Positions 1 to 12,224 of a DNA stretch of 64,000 bases are shown piece after piece. This DNA is from Enoplosus armatus (Eukaryota > Chordata > Actinopteri > Centrarchiformes > Enoplosidae), in assembly GCF_043641665.1 (NCBI RefSeq), contig NC_092193.1, positions 22,362,182 to 22,426,181 on the forward strand, written 5' to 3'. Below the pieces are notes generated by a model, which saw nothing but the letters and a program-made list of their open reading frames with translations, was not told the DNA's origin and did not search any database. Every line of letters begins with the position of its first letter. The stretch's first letter is position 1. A program made the position numbers and the translations under genes.

Positions 1-204
1 TCAGAGCGTCTTCCTGGTTTGACGTCAGGAGTTTGTGCCGTGTGTGCTTCGGCCTTCCCAGTAAGCGGCGGTTTGTTCCAGTTGTGTTTCGTGACCGTGG
101 TCTGCTCCGGAGGCTTAAAACAAAACTGTCCACATATTTTTCATTATATTGTGATTCATTCTTTTTGTACCGAATATTTATAGGACACAAACGATGATAT
201 TCTT

Positions 205-235
205 GGAGGGGGGGAGGTGGGGGTGGGGGTGGGGG
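205..235 (+). other. potential G-quadruplex tract
   Basis: Several G-runs of five to seven bases are separated by single bases (GGGGGTGGGGGTGGGGG within 205-235), then A-rich DNA. Four or more close G-runs meet the usual sequence definition of a G-quadruplex. No gene lies close enough to suggest a role. Confidence 0.5.
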
Positions 236-544
236 AAAAAAGTACAGTCCAGCTTCACTATTTTTTAATGTCACTTTGGAGGTGTGAAACTCTGCTGTGG
301 GCAGTCTACCGTCCGTATATGATGTATTATCAAGTTGTTTAATTTTACCAAAATAAACTTTTACAGTGAAAGTGTTGGGGGGGGGGTTTTTTGTTACATC
401 CGTCTCTTCTGCTGACGTCACCCATTAAAAGCACCTGCCCTGAAAGAAAACAGCTCAACTGTCGAAAAAGTGAATTCTTAAAAATAGAGGGAGAAGTGTC
501 CGCCGGATTCAAGTCCGACGTGTTGCGCAATTGCAATTCATGCG

Positions 545-602
545 GCCCCGCCTTCCACCCAATGCATGCTGGGACAGACCCCAACCCCATGACCCTGAAT
601 GA
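545..602 (-). repeat. short fragment of a common fish interspersed repeat
   Basis: The stretch around CATGCTGGGACAGACCCC and GACCCTGAATGAGGA resembles, from memory, a repeat tail abundant in fish genomes (CCGCTTATCCTCATTCAGGG in the other orientation), often placed with RTE-type LINEs. A related fragment in the opposite orientation lies at 4163-4230. Family assignment is from memory only. Confidence 0.4.
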
Positions 603-1569
603 GGAGACCAGGGCTCTAAAAGCTATACGACGCTTTGAGAAGCGAGGTGTTTTCCGATTCTTCTGGTTTGGAGAGGATCTGCGACCGATTGTGATGTCCA
701 ACAAATAAGACGTACTGTCCCACCTCCGGGTCTCAGAATCCACCCCAGCGGACGCTCGAGAGCTGCCAGAACAAGTCGCACAAAGTGGCAGACTGTGTGC
801 GTTCTTTTGTTTGAGACCTTGAACAGTCGGGACATTTTGAAAAAGTGAAAGTAGGAAAACGCACAGGTGTAAATAATAAAATGAATGACGGCGGGATTCC
901 ACTTGGGTTTCAGGGTCCTGGTGCTGTGCGTGCTGGCTCACTGTCACGCCATCCTTAATGTCACGCTTGGGAGTTTCCTCCTGTGACAGGTCGAAATGTC
1001 TGCTGTGAACAAGGACTGTCAAAAACGTTTCCTTTTCTTTGTTCAAGTTTAATTGGCGTTCCACACTTACATTAAGCATTAAGTTACAGCACAGTAGCCA
1101 GTGTGCACCATATACTATTAATGTATGGGACTGGAACACAGCATCCGGCCCTATATATATATGCTCTTTTTATATGTGTTTTACTCATTTGTCATAGAGG
1201 CTCAAACCAGGCAGCGTCAGCAATGGCAATTTTGGATACACGCACCCCCCCCCCCCAAAAGCTCAGCTCGCATCCTATAGAATCGTACGGTAATGCAAAT
1301 CCTGCATCTCTTTATAGGGGAGTCAAAATGTAGTTTTAGGAACGTTCTATTTTTAGTGGACCTTGTGCTTACATGGTGCAAATTCTCAAGTAGAATTTTA
1401 TCTTTTATGACCCATAAAAAAAAAAAACGCACAGTAAATCCTATTTGGACGGAGGGCTGATTTGAAACCTTAAACCCGGTTCTGCTCCGACCGCTTTCAC
1501 CATCTGTCAGCAGTTGACGGACAGGAGGAGACTGTGAGAGGTGCATCAGTCACTTCAGTCCAAGTTTCA

Positions 1570-1570
<1 letters not shown>

Positions 1571-1600
<30 letters not shown>

Positions 1601-1776
1601 CATTAGTGATGACAGCCATAACTTTAACCATGCCACGAGCACCCTGCGTGCCTCCATTAGTGCTTCAGATTTTTTTTTTTTTTTTTTCCCCCCAACCCTC
1701 ACTGTTAATCTTTGATGGGACTGTCATGTAAAGAGATAAAATATGACTGTCAAACTCACTAACCCCACAAAGAGCA

Positions 1777-1835
<59 letters not shown>

Positions 1836-1916
1836 TTCACTCCGAAATGCATGACCATTCATTCTTCAGGTCACGGATGGAACAAGGTGCTGAGCTGCTC
1901 CACTGGGAATACTCTG

Positions 1917-1972
<56 letters not shown>

Positions 1973-2079
1973 TGCAGGGCTGGGCTTTTCCCTCCGCCAC
2001 GGGCACAGCACACATTGTCACCTTGCATTGGAGAAACAAGCCCGACCAAACGGACTTGTTAGGGTCATTCAAGTTATTG

Positions 2080-2147
<68 letters not shown>
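1571..2147. repeat. cluster of four long CA/TG microsatellites
   Basis: Dinucleotide arrays lie at about 1571-1596 (TG), 1779-1832 (AC, about 27 units), 1921-1970 (GT, 25 units) and 2081-2147 (TG, about 33 units). They are separated by ordinary unique DNA. The apparent Cys/Val and Thr/His open frames here are artefacts of the repeats. Confidence 0.95.
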
Positions 2148-2148
<1 letters not shown>

Positions 2149-2253
2149 AACGACGTTCTTTGTGAATAAAGATTCAAACAGGTAACGTTTGACCGTTAAC
2201 ACAGCACATGTCGCTCTGTTGTTCAATTTGAATACCTGGAATCATTTCATCAC

Positions 2254-2427
2254 ACTGAGGGGCTGCATGAAGGGCCAGGAGGGGGGGGGGGGGGGGACTG
2301 AGGGGCTGCATGAAGGGCCAGGAGAAGATACATAAGGACTTTTTTTCAACTGTGAATCATGCAGAGCTGCTCTAGTGGAGTCCCAGAATAAAAACACAGA
2401 GCTGGAAACGAGCATCATACAGGGCCT
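2254..2427 (+). mobile_element. piggyBac-like MITE, copy 1 (partial)
   Basis: The sequence from GGGGCTGCATGAAGGGCC to the terminal AGGGCCT before a TTAA at 2428-2431 is shared with complete copies at about 24393-24887 and 44013-44479. Only the right-hand part is present. A segment of about 25 bases (ACTGAGGGGCTGCATGAAGG...) is duplicated at both sides of a run of 16 G (2281-2296), which suggests slippage or repair at the poly-G. Confidence 0.65.
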
Positions 2428-2431
2428 TTAA

Positions 2432-2931
2432 ATGATACTTTACTCTTTGGGGGTTTTTTTGGTGTGCAGCATGAAGGGACTGCAGCCTGCGTTCTGTTGT
2501 ACGGCCCTGTGTTGAGCCCTTGAACCTTTGCATACATACATGCATTTGTAAGACAACAGAGACTAATCACAGCGGGGTTTTTTTTTACCACCAAAATGGA
2601 GACTGACCTGAAAGTGCAATTGTTATTCATCAGATACCTCCTAATTAATCACACATTGTGTTATAATATTTCCCAACGATTAAAGGATTATCCCCGTGCT
2701 ATGCTTATTAACCTCCAAACACGCCTTAGATTTATTGATTTATTTATTTATTTATTTTTAATGAATCTCCTCCCTCCCGCGTTGTCTTAATGAGGAGCGC
2801 GCTTAAAGACGCGCTCTGAATGATCAAAGTCAATTCGAGCTTTTCCGAAGCCGCACGTGAGGCTCCTTGAACCTTGCGCGGACCTCCAGGTTTGGTGGTG
2901 CTCTTGTGGTGCAGCAGCTCCGTCTTCACAG
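2432..2931. other. intergenic, nothing recognised
   Basis: AT-rich unique-looking DNA with a short TTTA tandem run near 2730-2760. No coding potential I can support. Confidence 0.5.
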
Positions 2932-3077
2932 TGTAAATGGACTTCACTTGTGTGGCGCTTTTCAACCTTAATGGCTCCCAAAGCGATACACATGCAAAGG
3001 TGCTGGCCTCCATCGGGAGCAACTTGGGGTTCAGTGTCTTGCTCAAGGACACTTCGACATGGCCGGGGGGGGGGGGG
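2932..3077 (+). repeat. dispersed fish repeat, copy A
   Basis: The block runs from GTAAATGGACTTCACTTGTG through CTTGCTCAAGGACACTTCGA and ends in poly-G. The same block occurs inverted at 3951-4101 and, degenerate, at 57434-57585. A small fragment of the CTTGAGCAAGACA part occurs near 27460. It is a very common type of short interspersed repeat in fish, and its class is not certain to me. Confidence 0.6.
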
Positions 3078-3950
3078 ACTGTGTATGCACCGACATGTAG
3101 GTGTAGAAACTTGTACAGTGCGTGACCGGCATCAGACCCTTAACACAGGTTAACGATTATGCAAAGACAGCGGGCGAACTGAATTTACGCGTCTTAATGC
3201 AGCGTATAAGACCGCAGATCATCACCCAATCACATCTCATCTGCACAATCAAGCTTCTTGCTCAGGCAGAAGGGTCCGAAATCCGCCCGGACTGACGGCT
3301 CTCTAGGAAGTGGGAGAGCAGAAGGGGGGGGGCGGTCAGGTGCAAGAAGTGGTGTTTTTGTTTTCAGGTGTGCTGAAATTCTTAATGGACTCCGGTAAAG
3401 ATGCCAAGAGAGCAGGAGATTTTTTTTTTCAGTTCAGTGTGAAGCAGAGGAACAGAGAACAGAACAAGAGGAGCATCTGTTACCAGCAACAACAAAAAAG
3501 AAATAGGAAGGTTTGCCAGCTCAGATCAAGAAGAACCTGTTCAACTGCGCTGTTTTAATGTGGAATCATAATGAATGAACCTGAAACGCGTCAGTCTATT
3601 AAGTGATTTAGTGAAACCAAAATATTTGAACCTGCTGCTAAAATTTGATCTCCGTGGATTTGTGTTTTCACAACTATTATAAAGGTCTGACTTGATAGTT
3701 GCGTTTGAGTGAAGTTATGTGGCATGTTTGCCTTCGGTTAAAGACTTGCTGGATTTGGATTTTGGCAAAGCCTGACATCCAAATGGCCCAGTCCCTCTCC
3801 TTCTGGCTGTTGAGATAAGAAACAGGAAGCAGATGATTTTAAACATTTTTACTTCAGAGCAGACTCACTGGATCTCGCTCTCTTTGCTGAGATTCCTTCT
3901 TGAATCGGATGCACCGCAGACTTTGGCTGAGGGGAGCGGTTTGTAGGTTT
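3078..3950. other. intergenic, nothing recognised
   Basis: Unique-looking DNA lying between two inverted copies of the same dispersed repeat (2932-3077 and 3951-4101). Open frames are short and match nothing I know. Confidence 0.5.
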
Positions 3951-4101
3951 TCATGCCCCATCCACGTGTCGAAGTGTCCCTGAACAAAGCAAGTAAGAAC
4001 CCCAAGTGGCTCCCGATGGAGGCCAGCGCCTTGCATGGTAGCTCAGTCCCCAATGGATCTGTAAAGTGCTACATAAGTGAAGACCATTTACCATTTACAT
4101 A
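3951..4101 (-). repeat. dispersed fish repeat, copy B (inverted relative to copy A)
   Basis: On the minus strand this reads GTAAATGG, then a stretch about the first cells of the block, then AGGGACACTTCGACACGTGG, matching the layout of 2932-3077. The two copies are about 0.9 kb apart in opposite orientation and could form a large imperfect hairpin. Confidence 0.6.
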
Positions 4102-4162
4102 CAGCCCCCCCCCACCACCACCACCACCCCTACAGGCAGCCGATAGCCTGTATGTAGCCTAA

Positions 4163-4230
4163 GAGGTGACATTTCCATTCCATTCCATCTTCTGTAACCG
4201 CTTATCCTTTGCAGGGTCACGGTGCTCCTC
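4163..4230 (+). repeat. RTE-type LINE-like tail fragment
   Basis: CCATTCCATCTTCTGTAACC followed by GCTTATCCTTTGCAGGGTCA is a signature of a widespread fish repeat, commonly the end of an RTE-type LINE. Only about 70 bases are recognisable. The assignment is from memory. Confidence 0.4.
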
Positions 4231-4804
4231 CCTGCTTAAAAAGGTTACTGAAGGATGGGGAGAGTCACGGAAACAATGGCATGGTGACCCCTCTGTGGCA
4301 GGCAGGTGGGTGGGTGTACAAGTCCCAAATCACAGATTTGCTTCACGGGGCTTTAGGCATGAAGGACGCAGTCGTTTCCTTATGTGTGTTAGATCCCCTC
4401 GCTTTAGAAAGAAGTCGACGAAAGGATTCGAAGCGGTTTCCATCCCTTGCCTGCAGGACGCAGCAGAGAGAGTCCAATAAAGCTTCTAATCAGTTGTCAC
4501 CGCGTCCATCTCGCGTCGCTCCCCCTCGCCCAGCTAATAACACACCGCTGTGCTCCGTTCCGGTCATCCCATTGATTGAGACCCACTGGATGCGCATGGC
4601 CATTTTGTTTTGGGGTTTTTTTTCTCTCCCTGGCAAAAAGGCACCCCTCTAACTCGATCAATACGCCGCTCGCTAGCTAAGTCCACCCACATAATTTTCT
4701 CCCTTCAGCCGGCGCAACATCAAAGACGAGACCTTTTCCACTGTAAAACAGAATGCTAAATGGGATTATTTCTGTGCCCTCTGTGTTCAAATCAAAAGGC
4801 GAAC

Positions 4805-4836
<32 letters not shown>

Positions 4837-7800
4837 TACATACATACAGTGATGCAGAGCAGATCAGTCCGTCTTTGTTTCCTGTGCTCATGCATAAGCC
4901 CGCAATCTGATTCTGACGCGGCGAAGCCAGATCTAAGGTTTGTAATGGGATGAGATGTATCTATATATGCCTAAAAAAGCCGGTGCGACACACGCGATGC
5001 TTTTATTTGGCGGTATACTGTTTCACACGCTCCTGCTGAATTTGGGATTTGGGATGTACTGTAAATTTCCTGTATTTGTCTTTGTCTGACTAAAGCCCTG
5101 AAACGTCGGGGAAAAAAAGTGCATTCGCAAGAATAGACCCTGGTATTGAAACACAATACCAAAAACGCTTGGATCACAAATACACAATGGCACGCAAATA
5201 TAAAACGCCAAAGCGTTTAGCGACTGAAGAGCCAGATACGTTTTCTCAGGAGTTGGTGGAGACACCGAAAACAGAGCTTAAAAGGAGAGTCAATGTTGGA
5301 CTTGCATTCAAGAGGTGGACCCGAACCCGACTCCGAATGAGTGCTTGTGTTGCTCTTCTTTTCTTTTGTATTCCGAGTAGTTTGAGCGGGCTTTGGTTGC
5401 ATGCAGGCAAACACGCTGGAACCCCTAGAGATCAGCGTCTTTCTTTTTTTATTATTATTTATCTGCATTAAAATCGCCATCAGTGTAACCAGTGGCCGGT
5501 GCGTGGGAGAGGGAGCCTTGGCCCCCTGGAGGCTAAATCACCGTCAGACGACGTAGTCAACGGGTTCCCGAGAACTAATAATAATGGAGCTTTAAATTAC
5601 ACTGAATAGATATTTGTTCCTTTAGATTTCTCACATCTGGACTCCATTCTCTAAGGACCCGTAATATAACGGCCTGGATTTGGTTCAACCCAGGTTCATT
5701 ACAAAAATCAATAGACGATCAATCATTTTGGGGGGGGTTCTAAAAGCACATTTGTCAAACAAAAATGAAAATTAAAAAAGAAATGCACTTGAAGGCCCCA
5801 AGCATTGAAGTAGAAACAAGGAAAAACAAGTCACTTGATTCAAGTCAGCCAGGTCCGGACTTGAGAGACAACTAATGGTATCTGCTTTTAGATTTCCCAG
5901 CGGAGGACACACAGTTCTCTGGTGTGTGTGTGTGTGTGTGTGTGTGTGAGAGACGGCCTCCGAGGCTAGTGGCCTCCCGTCTTCCTGCACTTCTCTGAAT
6001 TCTTCATTACACTCCCGGTGCTGCCGTTTAAATTATAGATTCTAGCTGTTCGAGCAACTCTCTCTCCACAGCTGCACGTCCAACACTGTCCACCCGCTCC
6101 TGTGGAGCGTGGGAGTCCTGACCGCAGAGGATGTGTCCTGGCGCAAAGCAGTACGTGGCGTGCGACGGGGACAAAAGCCCAAAGTGCCGGAGAGCTTGTT
6201 GCCTGATTATGCGCGAAGTCCGTGACATCCCCCTGATGATGGCGCACATTTGACATCTGAAGTCTTTGTCCGTAGTTTCTTTTCTTACCAGTAAAGACGT
6301 AGCCCTCCACACCTCCACGCCGCGCGTCTCCTGCCGGTTCCGTCGGCTAGCTGGAGAAAAAGCCCATCCTCCCGGTCCCAGCCAAAACTTACACACAAGG
6401 GGAGGCAGAGGTGCGGCCCGCGTAGTAAGTGGGCAATGGATGAACCCACTACCCAATAGCCTCAGAGAGCTACACCTACGCTCATAGAATCTGGAGCTAC
6501 GGTATGCAGCGAATGTTCGCTCCTGTTCATTTTGAAAGAGCAACGGCCGATGGGGAAGCTCCAACGCTCGGCCGACCAGCGGTGTGACTTCATCACCCGC
6601 TCGCTCAGTAAGTCGCAGACAGACTTCGGCATCTTTTGGGGCTGGCCCCCTGCTTTGCGGACTTCAGCCCAAATCATTTAACAGTATAACCTTGTTTCTA
6701 CATCCACGGTATCGCCTAATCCTACTTAGCTAGATGTTCGGCTGACTGCCGCACAAACAGTTGGCTAATTGGTCAGTTGGTCTGTAACAGTTGGTCAGTT
6801 ACAGTTGACTAATGTACGTGAACTTGCCGCCGTAGGAACAGCGGTTTACATAACCTTCCAAACGGGCCACAACTTCTGTTCATGTCTTTTTTTTTTAGAA
6901 CTTGTCTTGAGACAAAAACTGTGGACACCACTTGCTCATCCTCCTCTTACATTACCAGTGGTGCTGTTTGCTAAGGAGAGGAGTAGCAGTGCAGCACACG
7001 GTGAGGGGGGGGGGTTCTTTCTTGTTTTGATGCGATACAAGAGGAAATTGTGACTTTGAAATCCATATGTTTAGGAAATAACCAATTCTGAAAAGCAACC
7101 TAAAACAAAACCATTAACCGCAACGCATTCAATTTGAGTTCTCCATTAAAGTAATCGATTCATTTAATTTAACATCATGGAAGGATGCTCCATCTGACAG
7201 CTTATTGCGCCAACAAGAAATCCATTTAATATCCATTCATGTTTTTAATTTCCTCCGTCCTCTCCTCTTTTGATGAACAACTAGCGCTTTCTTTTATCTG
7301 GCCTTATCCCTCCAGGGTCTCATTCGTGGAGACCGTTCTGTAGTAAAAAGGAAGACTGGAAGCGAAAGACACTGGTTTGTCCTTGTTTCTATGAATGGAA
7401 AAAGAGTTGTATGATATGAAAGCAAAATGCACACAATAGTGGGTAGTGCCAATCTGTTTGCAGATTCATGCGGTTCATGAGGTTGTAGTTAACTCCACAT
7501 CCTTACGCTGAACTCTTGGGTATTGAATCAGTGTTACAGGCTGAATCAGTAGCTATTTGCGTTGACACTCTCCTTGCAGGCTGTCAGCTCAGTCGTCACG
7601 TACAGAGTGTTGCTTTGTGGTTAAAAGCTTGCTGAAAGACCGCAAAGGCTACAGAAATCCTGATGCGATAACTCAGATAAGTGGTCGCTGAGCTTTTAAC
7701 AATGCTTAAAAGGTCTAGTTTGTACCGAACCAGCAACTGAAGGCCGAGCTTAGGCCGTTGTGTTTCTTGCTGGATTGTCTAACAGCATCTGAAACCTTAA
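4231..7800. other. intergenic; microsatellites and unassigned DNA
   Basis: Holds (AC)n at about 4808-4836, (TG)n at 5922-5948 and otherwise unassigned sequence. The longest frame is a 178-codon minus-strand ORF at 6028-6564. It is arginine- and serine-rich, has no motif I recognise, and overlaps shorter frames on the other strand, so I do not call it a gene. Confidence 0.5.
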
Positions 7801-8680
7801 GGCCCCATTTACACCTTGCAGTAACATGCAATCTGGACACCCTCTTCTGGGCGAGGACAAACACATGTTAATGCCGGGTGTAAATGCACGCAGAGCGATC
7901 GTGGTCGGACCGCGATCGGATTAGCCTGTCCGCATCCTGGAGGAAGTCCGGCTCGCGTTGTGATTGGATCTCAGCAGGTGTAAATGCAATCCGTACCGTG
8001 TGACCACATTCCCAAGAATAAAATCCGTAGAGCGGTGAACCAACTCCGTCTCTTCCTGCTAGCTCAGGCTGCTCAGCAAAAGTCACAAGTAGCAGCAGTA
8101 GCTAGCAAGTCTTCCCGGGGGCGGCTAGTCTGGCTCTGTTCCATAGACTGTAAAAGAGAAGTGGACGTAGCCACCGTGGCGTCACCCATTGGTTTGCCGA
8201 CTCCTGTTTCGAAGCCTCAAGTTTGGCATATTGGCCGTCGCCATCTTGGTTCTTTGGAACCGGAGGTGCCAATATTTGGACCAGAGGGTGGAGCTGGGGA
8301 TCTGAGCACCCGGAGGACAATATGCACGGCAAAACCGACTGCACCTGGCTCCTGGCTACGTTGTGCCAAGTCTTTTGTGAATGTAAGTGAAAAAAATGAG
8401 CAGCCGACTCCTTGAGTGTCTTTTAGTACAACCGAAGGCCTCTATCCTTGTGAATCAGAAGGTAGCCACGCCCTGATTCAAAATGAATGGCCCCGTCCAC
8501 GGCACTGCTTTCCTTGACCTGAAACGCACCGAGTCTGCCAGCCCCATCCAACTAATGAGCATACTGAGATAAAGATCATAGCGTGGGCGCAGTCGAGATG
8601 ATTACAGCGCTTACTGATGACGGGTGCGATAATGTTATCCAGACACTGATTGCATGTAAATACCAGGTGCAAATGGGGCC
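7801..8680. mobile_element. hAT-like non-autonomous element (composite)
   Basis: The two ends are inverted copies of each other. The left end starts GGCCCCATTTACACCT and continues to ACATGCAATCTGGACA. The right end, read on the minus strand, starts GGCCCCATTTGCACCT and continues to ACATGCAATCAGTGTCTGGA. Terminal inverted repeats of this kind, with no transposase inside, fit a hAT-type MITE. I could not identify a clear 8-bp target duplication. The middle contains another repeat (8142-8320). Confidence 0.6.
8142..8320 (+). repeat. dispersed fish repeat nested inside the hAT-like element
   Basis: The block begins at CATAGACTGTAAAAGAGAAG, runs through CCATTGGTTTGCCGACTCC and continues to GGACCAGAGGGTGGAGCTGG. 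From memory, this matches a repeat found many times in fish genomes. Its position inside the inverted termini at 7801 and 8680 implies that it inserted after the outer element. The exact right border is not resolved. Confidence 0.5.
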
Positions 8681-11600
8681 TGAGAGTGCAGAGGTGTGAG
8701 TGCAGGCAGGGGTTTGAATGTCTCGAGAATGCCGTTTCGAGAAGACGCTCATTGCCGAGAGACGGGGGAAGGCAGTGGGATACAGCCAAGAGGAGGCTGC
8801 GGCAGCCTACGACAACTGCAAGCGTGGCCATTTGGAACAGATATAAACAACTTTTGCCTTTTGACGTGCGCGACAACATTGGATATCGTAGTTTGTCTGA
8901 AACATGTTGAGGCCTTTAATGTCACAGTATTATGAGCAATGATGCGATCCCTTACCTTAAAGCGCTCTTTAAGATAGATTCACAGCTCGTGTCCGCTGCC
9001 CCCAAGTGGCCAGCAATCAGTTACCGCAGCTTTAAAAAAAAATTAAAACGTGACGACAAACCTTTTAACTGAACAAAACTACACAAATCAGCAGTTCATA
9101 CGTACATACAACACGTGATTCATAATTTCCACATAGAGACGTAGAGATGAAGACGGAGCATACCCTTTTTTTTCTGCTGTATTTACCATGACGTCATCAC
9201 CTGCTTCCTCTGTCAAGTAAGACTAAATCCTGCCCATTTTTTTCCCCACTCTATTTACAACTCCAAAGACACCAGAAAAGGACAACGTGGCACCGTGTTA
9301 GGTCATGCAAGGACAACTGGATAAGGCGACACGGAAGGTTGAGAAGTTGTGGACACGGTTGATAAGGCCCACTTTCTAGAGAGTTGTCTGTCAGCACTGA
9401 AGCCACTGCCAAAGCATAGGCAAATAAGAAATGTCTCTCTCCCGGGTGCTTGTTTTTGTGTTTCGCAGCCGCTGAATAGGTTTTCTTTTTCCCCTTCAGT
9501 CCTTGGTCCCCTAAGATCTGTGACAGCCTGTAGTCTGGCGAGGACTGCTGCTCTCTGATCCACTGGCTAAACACGTTCACACATCCAATGTGCTGTGTTC
9601 ACAGCTGCTCTGGTGTAGCCACATAGAAAATTGGCTCAGATCAGCCAGGCCTGAAAAAGGGGTTCAGGAGTTGAGACGTGTCCAAAAAAAACCGCAGGTC
9701 TCCTCGAGGCAGCCTGTCGCCACCCGGGCCAAGCTTTTATTGATTCGTGGCATTATCTTTTTTCGTGCCTCACTTGACATCTGTGGGGCGTGGTCGAGTG
9801 TGAAACACGAGAGAGAAAAAAAAAACACACACACACATTCGGACACACACACACACGCAATGCACACTGACACTTAAAGAGGACGCACAACATCGCCCTT
9901 CTAGAATAAGACACACACACACACACAACCTCAAGTTAGTCTCTGCGTTGCACAATGTCCTGACTTTCTTATTGGCATAACAGAGCACATATGTCCACAC
10001 ACACACACACACACACACACTTATGTGCACATAAACACATGCGCACAACACCAGCCCACCCACTCACACTTATCCGAGGCCGTTGTGCCAGCCCTGTGTG
10101 GGCTGTGCAGCCTGAAGCCGTGTGTGCATCCTCAGGCTCCTCAGCCTCTCGCTCCGACCGCCGCATCCTCCCAAAAACGCTGCGAACCACAAGCGTCAAT
10201 TCTAAAAAAAAAAAAACAATTGGGAGGTTTTTGCATTAACGAATGTCACCTGAAAAATTGTTTCCTGGGTGTTTTTTTTTTTTTTGAATGGTATTTCTGC
10301 ATGAGTAAGATTCACTCAGCTGCCCAGGACATTCAGTCCTCTACTGTAGCCCATTGAGCGGCAGCAGCAGGCCACCACAACAACACCTTATATGCCGGGA
10401 GTCTTTAAGAGAGAGAGAGAGAGAGAGAGGTAAAGTGTGTTTCCTCTGGTTGTAGAGGGAAAGTGCGAGAGTTGCTGTTTGCAGTATTTGGGACGTTTGA
10501 TTTGGCTTGATGCCTTGCGTGATGATGATGATGATGACGATCCCTCTGTGCAGCAGTATGAACTGCGTCGGGACAGATCAATCATTAGCATAACTGACGG
10601 CTGTTTTGCTTAAGTTGATTTATTTCAGTTGATTTGAAATCCAACAAGTGTCCGTCACTCTACGGAGCGACGCAGACCATCTGAGCGCGCTCGTGCGACG
10701 AGAGTTCAGGAATTGTGTTTGCACCCAGGTATGAGGAAATTAGCGAAATGCAGATCGGAGTCCTGCAAACCTGGACAAAGCTCAGTACTGGAACCAACCT
10801 GTCGCCCGCAGCCATCCTTTAAATCAATCCCAGACCCGTAGCCGGTGAAGGCAAAAGCTGAGGTGCCGAGGTACTGTGGAGTCAGGGGGAAGAAATAAAC
10901 AGCTACGTACTGATAGGTGCCGACTGCAAAGGCAAAATGGCCGTGTCAGGTTCACTTGTGTTCCCACCCGCTCAGACCCTCCCGTTAGTCGAAGTGCACA
11001 CTCCTCTCTAAAAGCTTGCGTAATGTACACACCGCTCCCACAGCTTCATTACTATTGAAGTCTTCTGACGCATCAGCTGGATTTAACAGTAATTGATTTG
11101 TGTGCTTTTCTACCCACTGGTGAGCCGCCATTTCTGTCTGTTGGTCACTAGGTGGCAGTGTGGCTACGTAGTAAATTAATAACCAGCATATTTTATGTAT
11201 ACAAATGTAGCGGCATGACTACTCGTCAAGAGAACGTGTGCCAAGTCATATTAGCTAAATTACTGACTAAATAATCCAAAGATCTTGCTGTTACTTTGTC
11301 ATCTTGACAAGATTTACCGTATATTTTTTGGGTGGGAAAGTCCGAGTGTCTTGTCTGGCAAGTATCGGATAGGAACTTTTACTACTGAGAAGTCAGTTTG
11401 CAGATCCGGAGGGGTCTCAGCAAAAAGGTTTATTCAACAATCAAAAGTGAAGCTCAGCGGTGGTGACGTTGAAGTCATGCGACCGTGTTGTAGTTCCTTT
11501 ATAGCCTAACGTTAGCTTTTTACTTCTGGTGATTCCATTTACGCTTCAAAAATCCTAAAAGTGGTTATCTCGCTGAACAAAACGTGTAAGCATCATAAAC

Positions 11601-12220
11601 TTTTTGTTTTGCCACAGAGCTTATTTTCTGCAATAATCCAGAATCCCGTGGAACAATCCCCATTGGCTTTTAGTCGAGGTGAACCCGGGGCGACGCTAAC
11701 TTCCGGGTTTGGCCTACAAAAGTATGTCAGCAGCACTCCATTGGGCATTTTTGTAATGGGGCAAACAGTTATTTATTAATAGTTTCATAATCAGCAGTGT
11801 CTTCCAATATTAAAGTTTTCAATAATGCAGTAGGTTCAGGGGACACACAGTTCAGGTTTAGGCTAACACTTAGCTTAATAGCTACAGCTAACCAACAGTC
11901 AAGTTTTTGTGAGAAAAAAAAAAAAACCCATTAACAGCCACAGACATATCCTCAGTTGAGCAATCTCTGCCAGTTCATAACCATACTGTTTTTGTGAGGC
12001 TGTAGCTATACAGATAAGCCTGATTTCTAACGGCTTCCTAGCAGACCTAGAAAATGTCACATTTTAAGTCCCAGCAGATCCCTCAACCACAGGAACCAGA
12101 TCAGGACCGCCGTTCTGCAGAATACAATCACATTTGGATTCATAAATCCTGAATGACTGAACGGCATATACATTGACTTGCTATTGTGCCGACTTATTAC
12201 ATAAAGCTTGAGGAGAGCTT
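8681..12220. other. intergenic; microsatellites, no gene recognised
   Basis: Contains AC-rich microsatellites at about 9824-9870, 9911-9927 and 9998-10020, (GA)n at about 10410-10430 and a short GAT run near 10519-10535. Open frames are short and overlapping. A CTCF-like site lies at 11148-11161. Confidence 0.5.
11148..11161 (+). promoter_or_regulatory. CTCF-like motif
   Basis: CACTAGGTGGCAGTG agrees closely with the vertebrate CTCF core (CCACNAGGTGGCAG pattern). This is a motif match only. Such matches occur by chance and in repeats. Confidence 0.35.
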
Positions 12221-12224
12221 GATA

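Larger units (their letters stand above)
1..1560. other. intergenic, no gene recognised
   Basis: No coding region I can support. Open frames exist on both strands (for example 345-1139 minus and 391-708 plus), but they overlap each other and a repeat fragment and match no family I know. The stretch holds a G-rich run at 205-235 and a short interspersed-repeat fragment near 545-602. Confidence 0.6.

Noticed and set aside
345..1139. A 264-codon minus-strand ORF
   Set aside because: It overlaps an opposite-strand frame and a fish repeat fragment, has no domain I know and no splice or promoter context.
1743..2177. Cys-Val and Thr-His rich ORFs of 70-140 codons
   Set aside because: Produced by CA/TG microsatellites.
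6028..6564. A 178-codon minus-strand ORF
   Set aside because: No recognisable motif, biased composition, and overlapped by frames of similar quality on the same and opposite strands.
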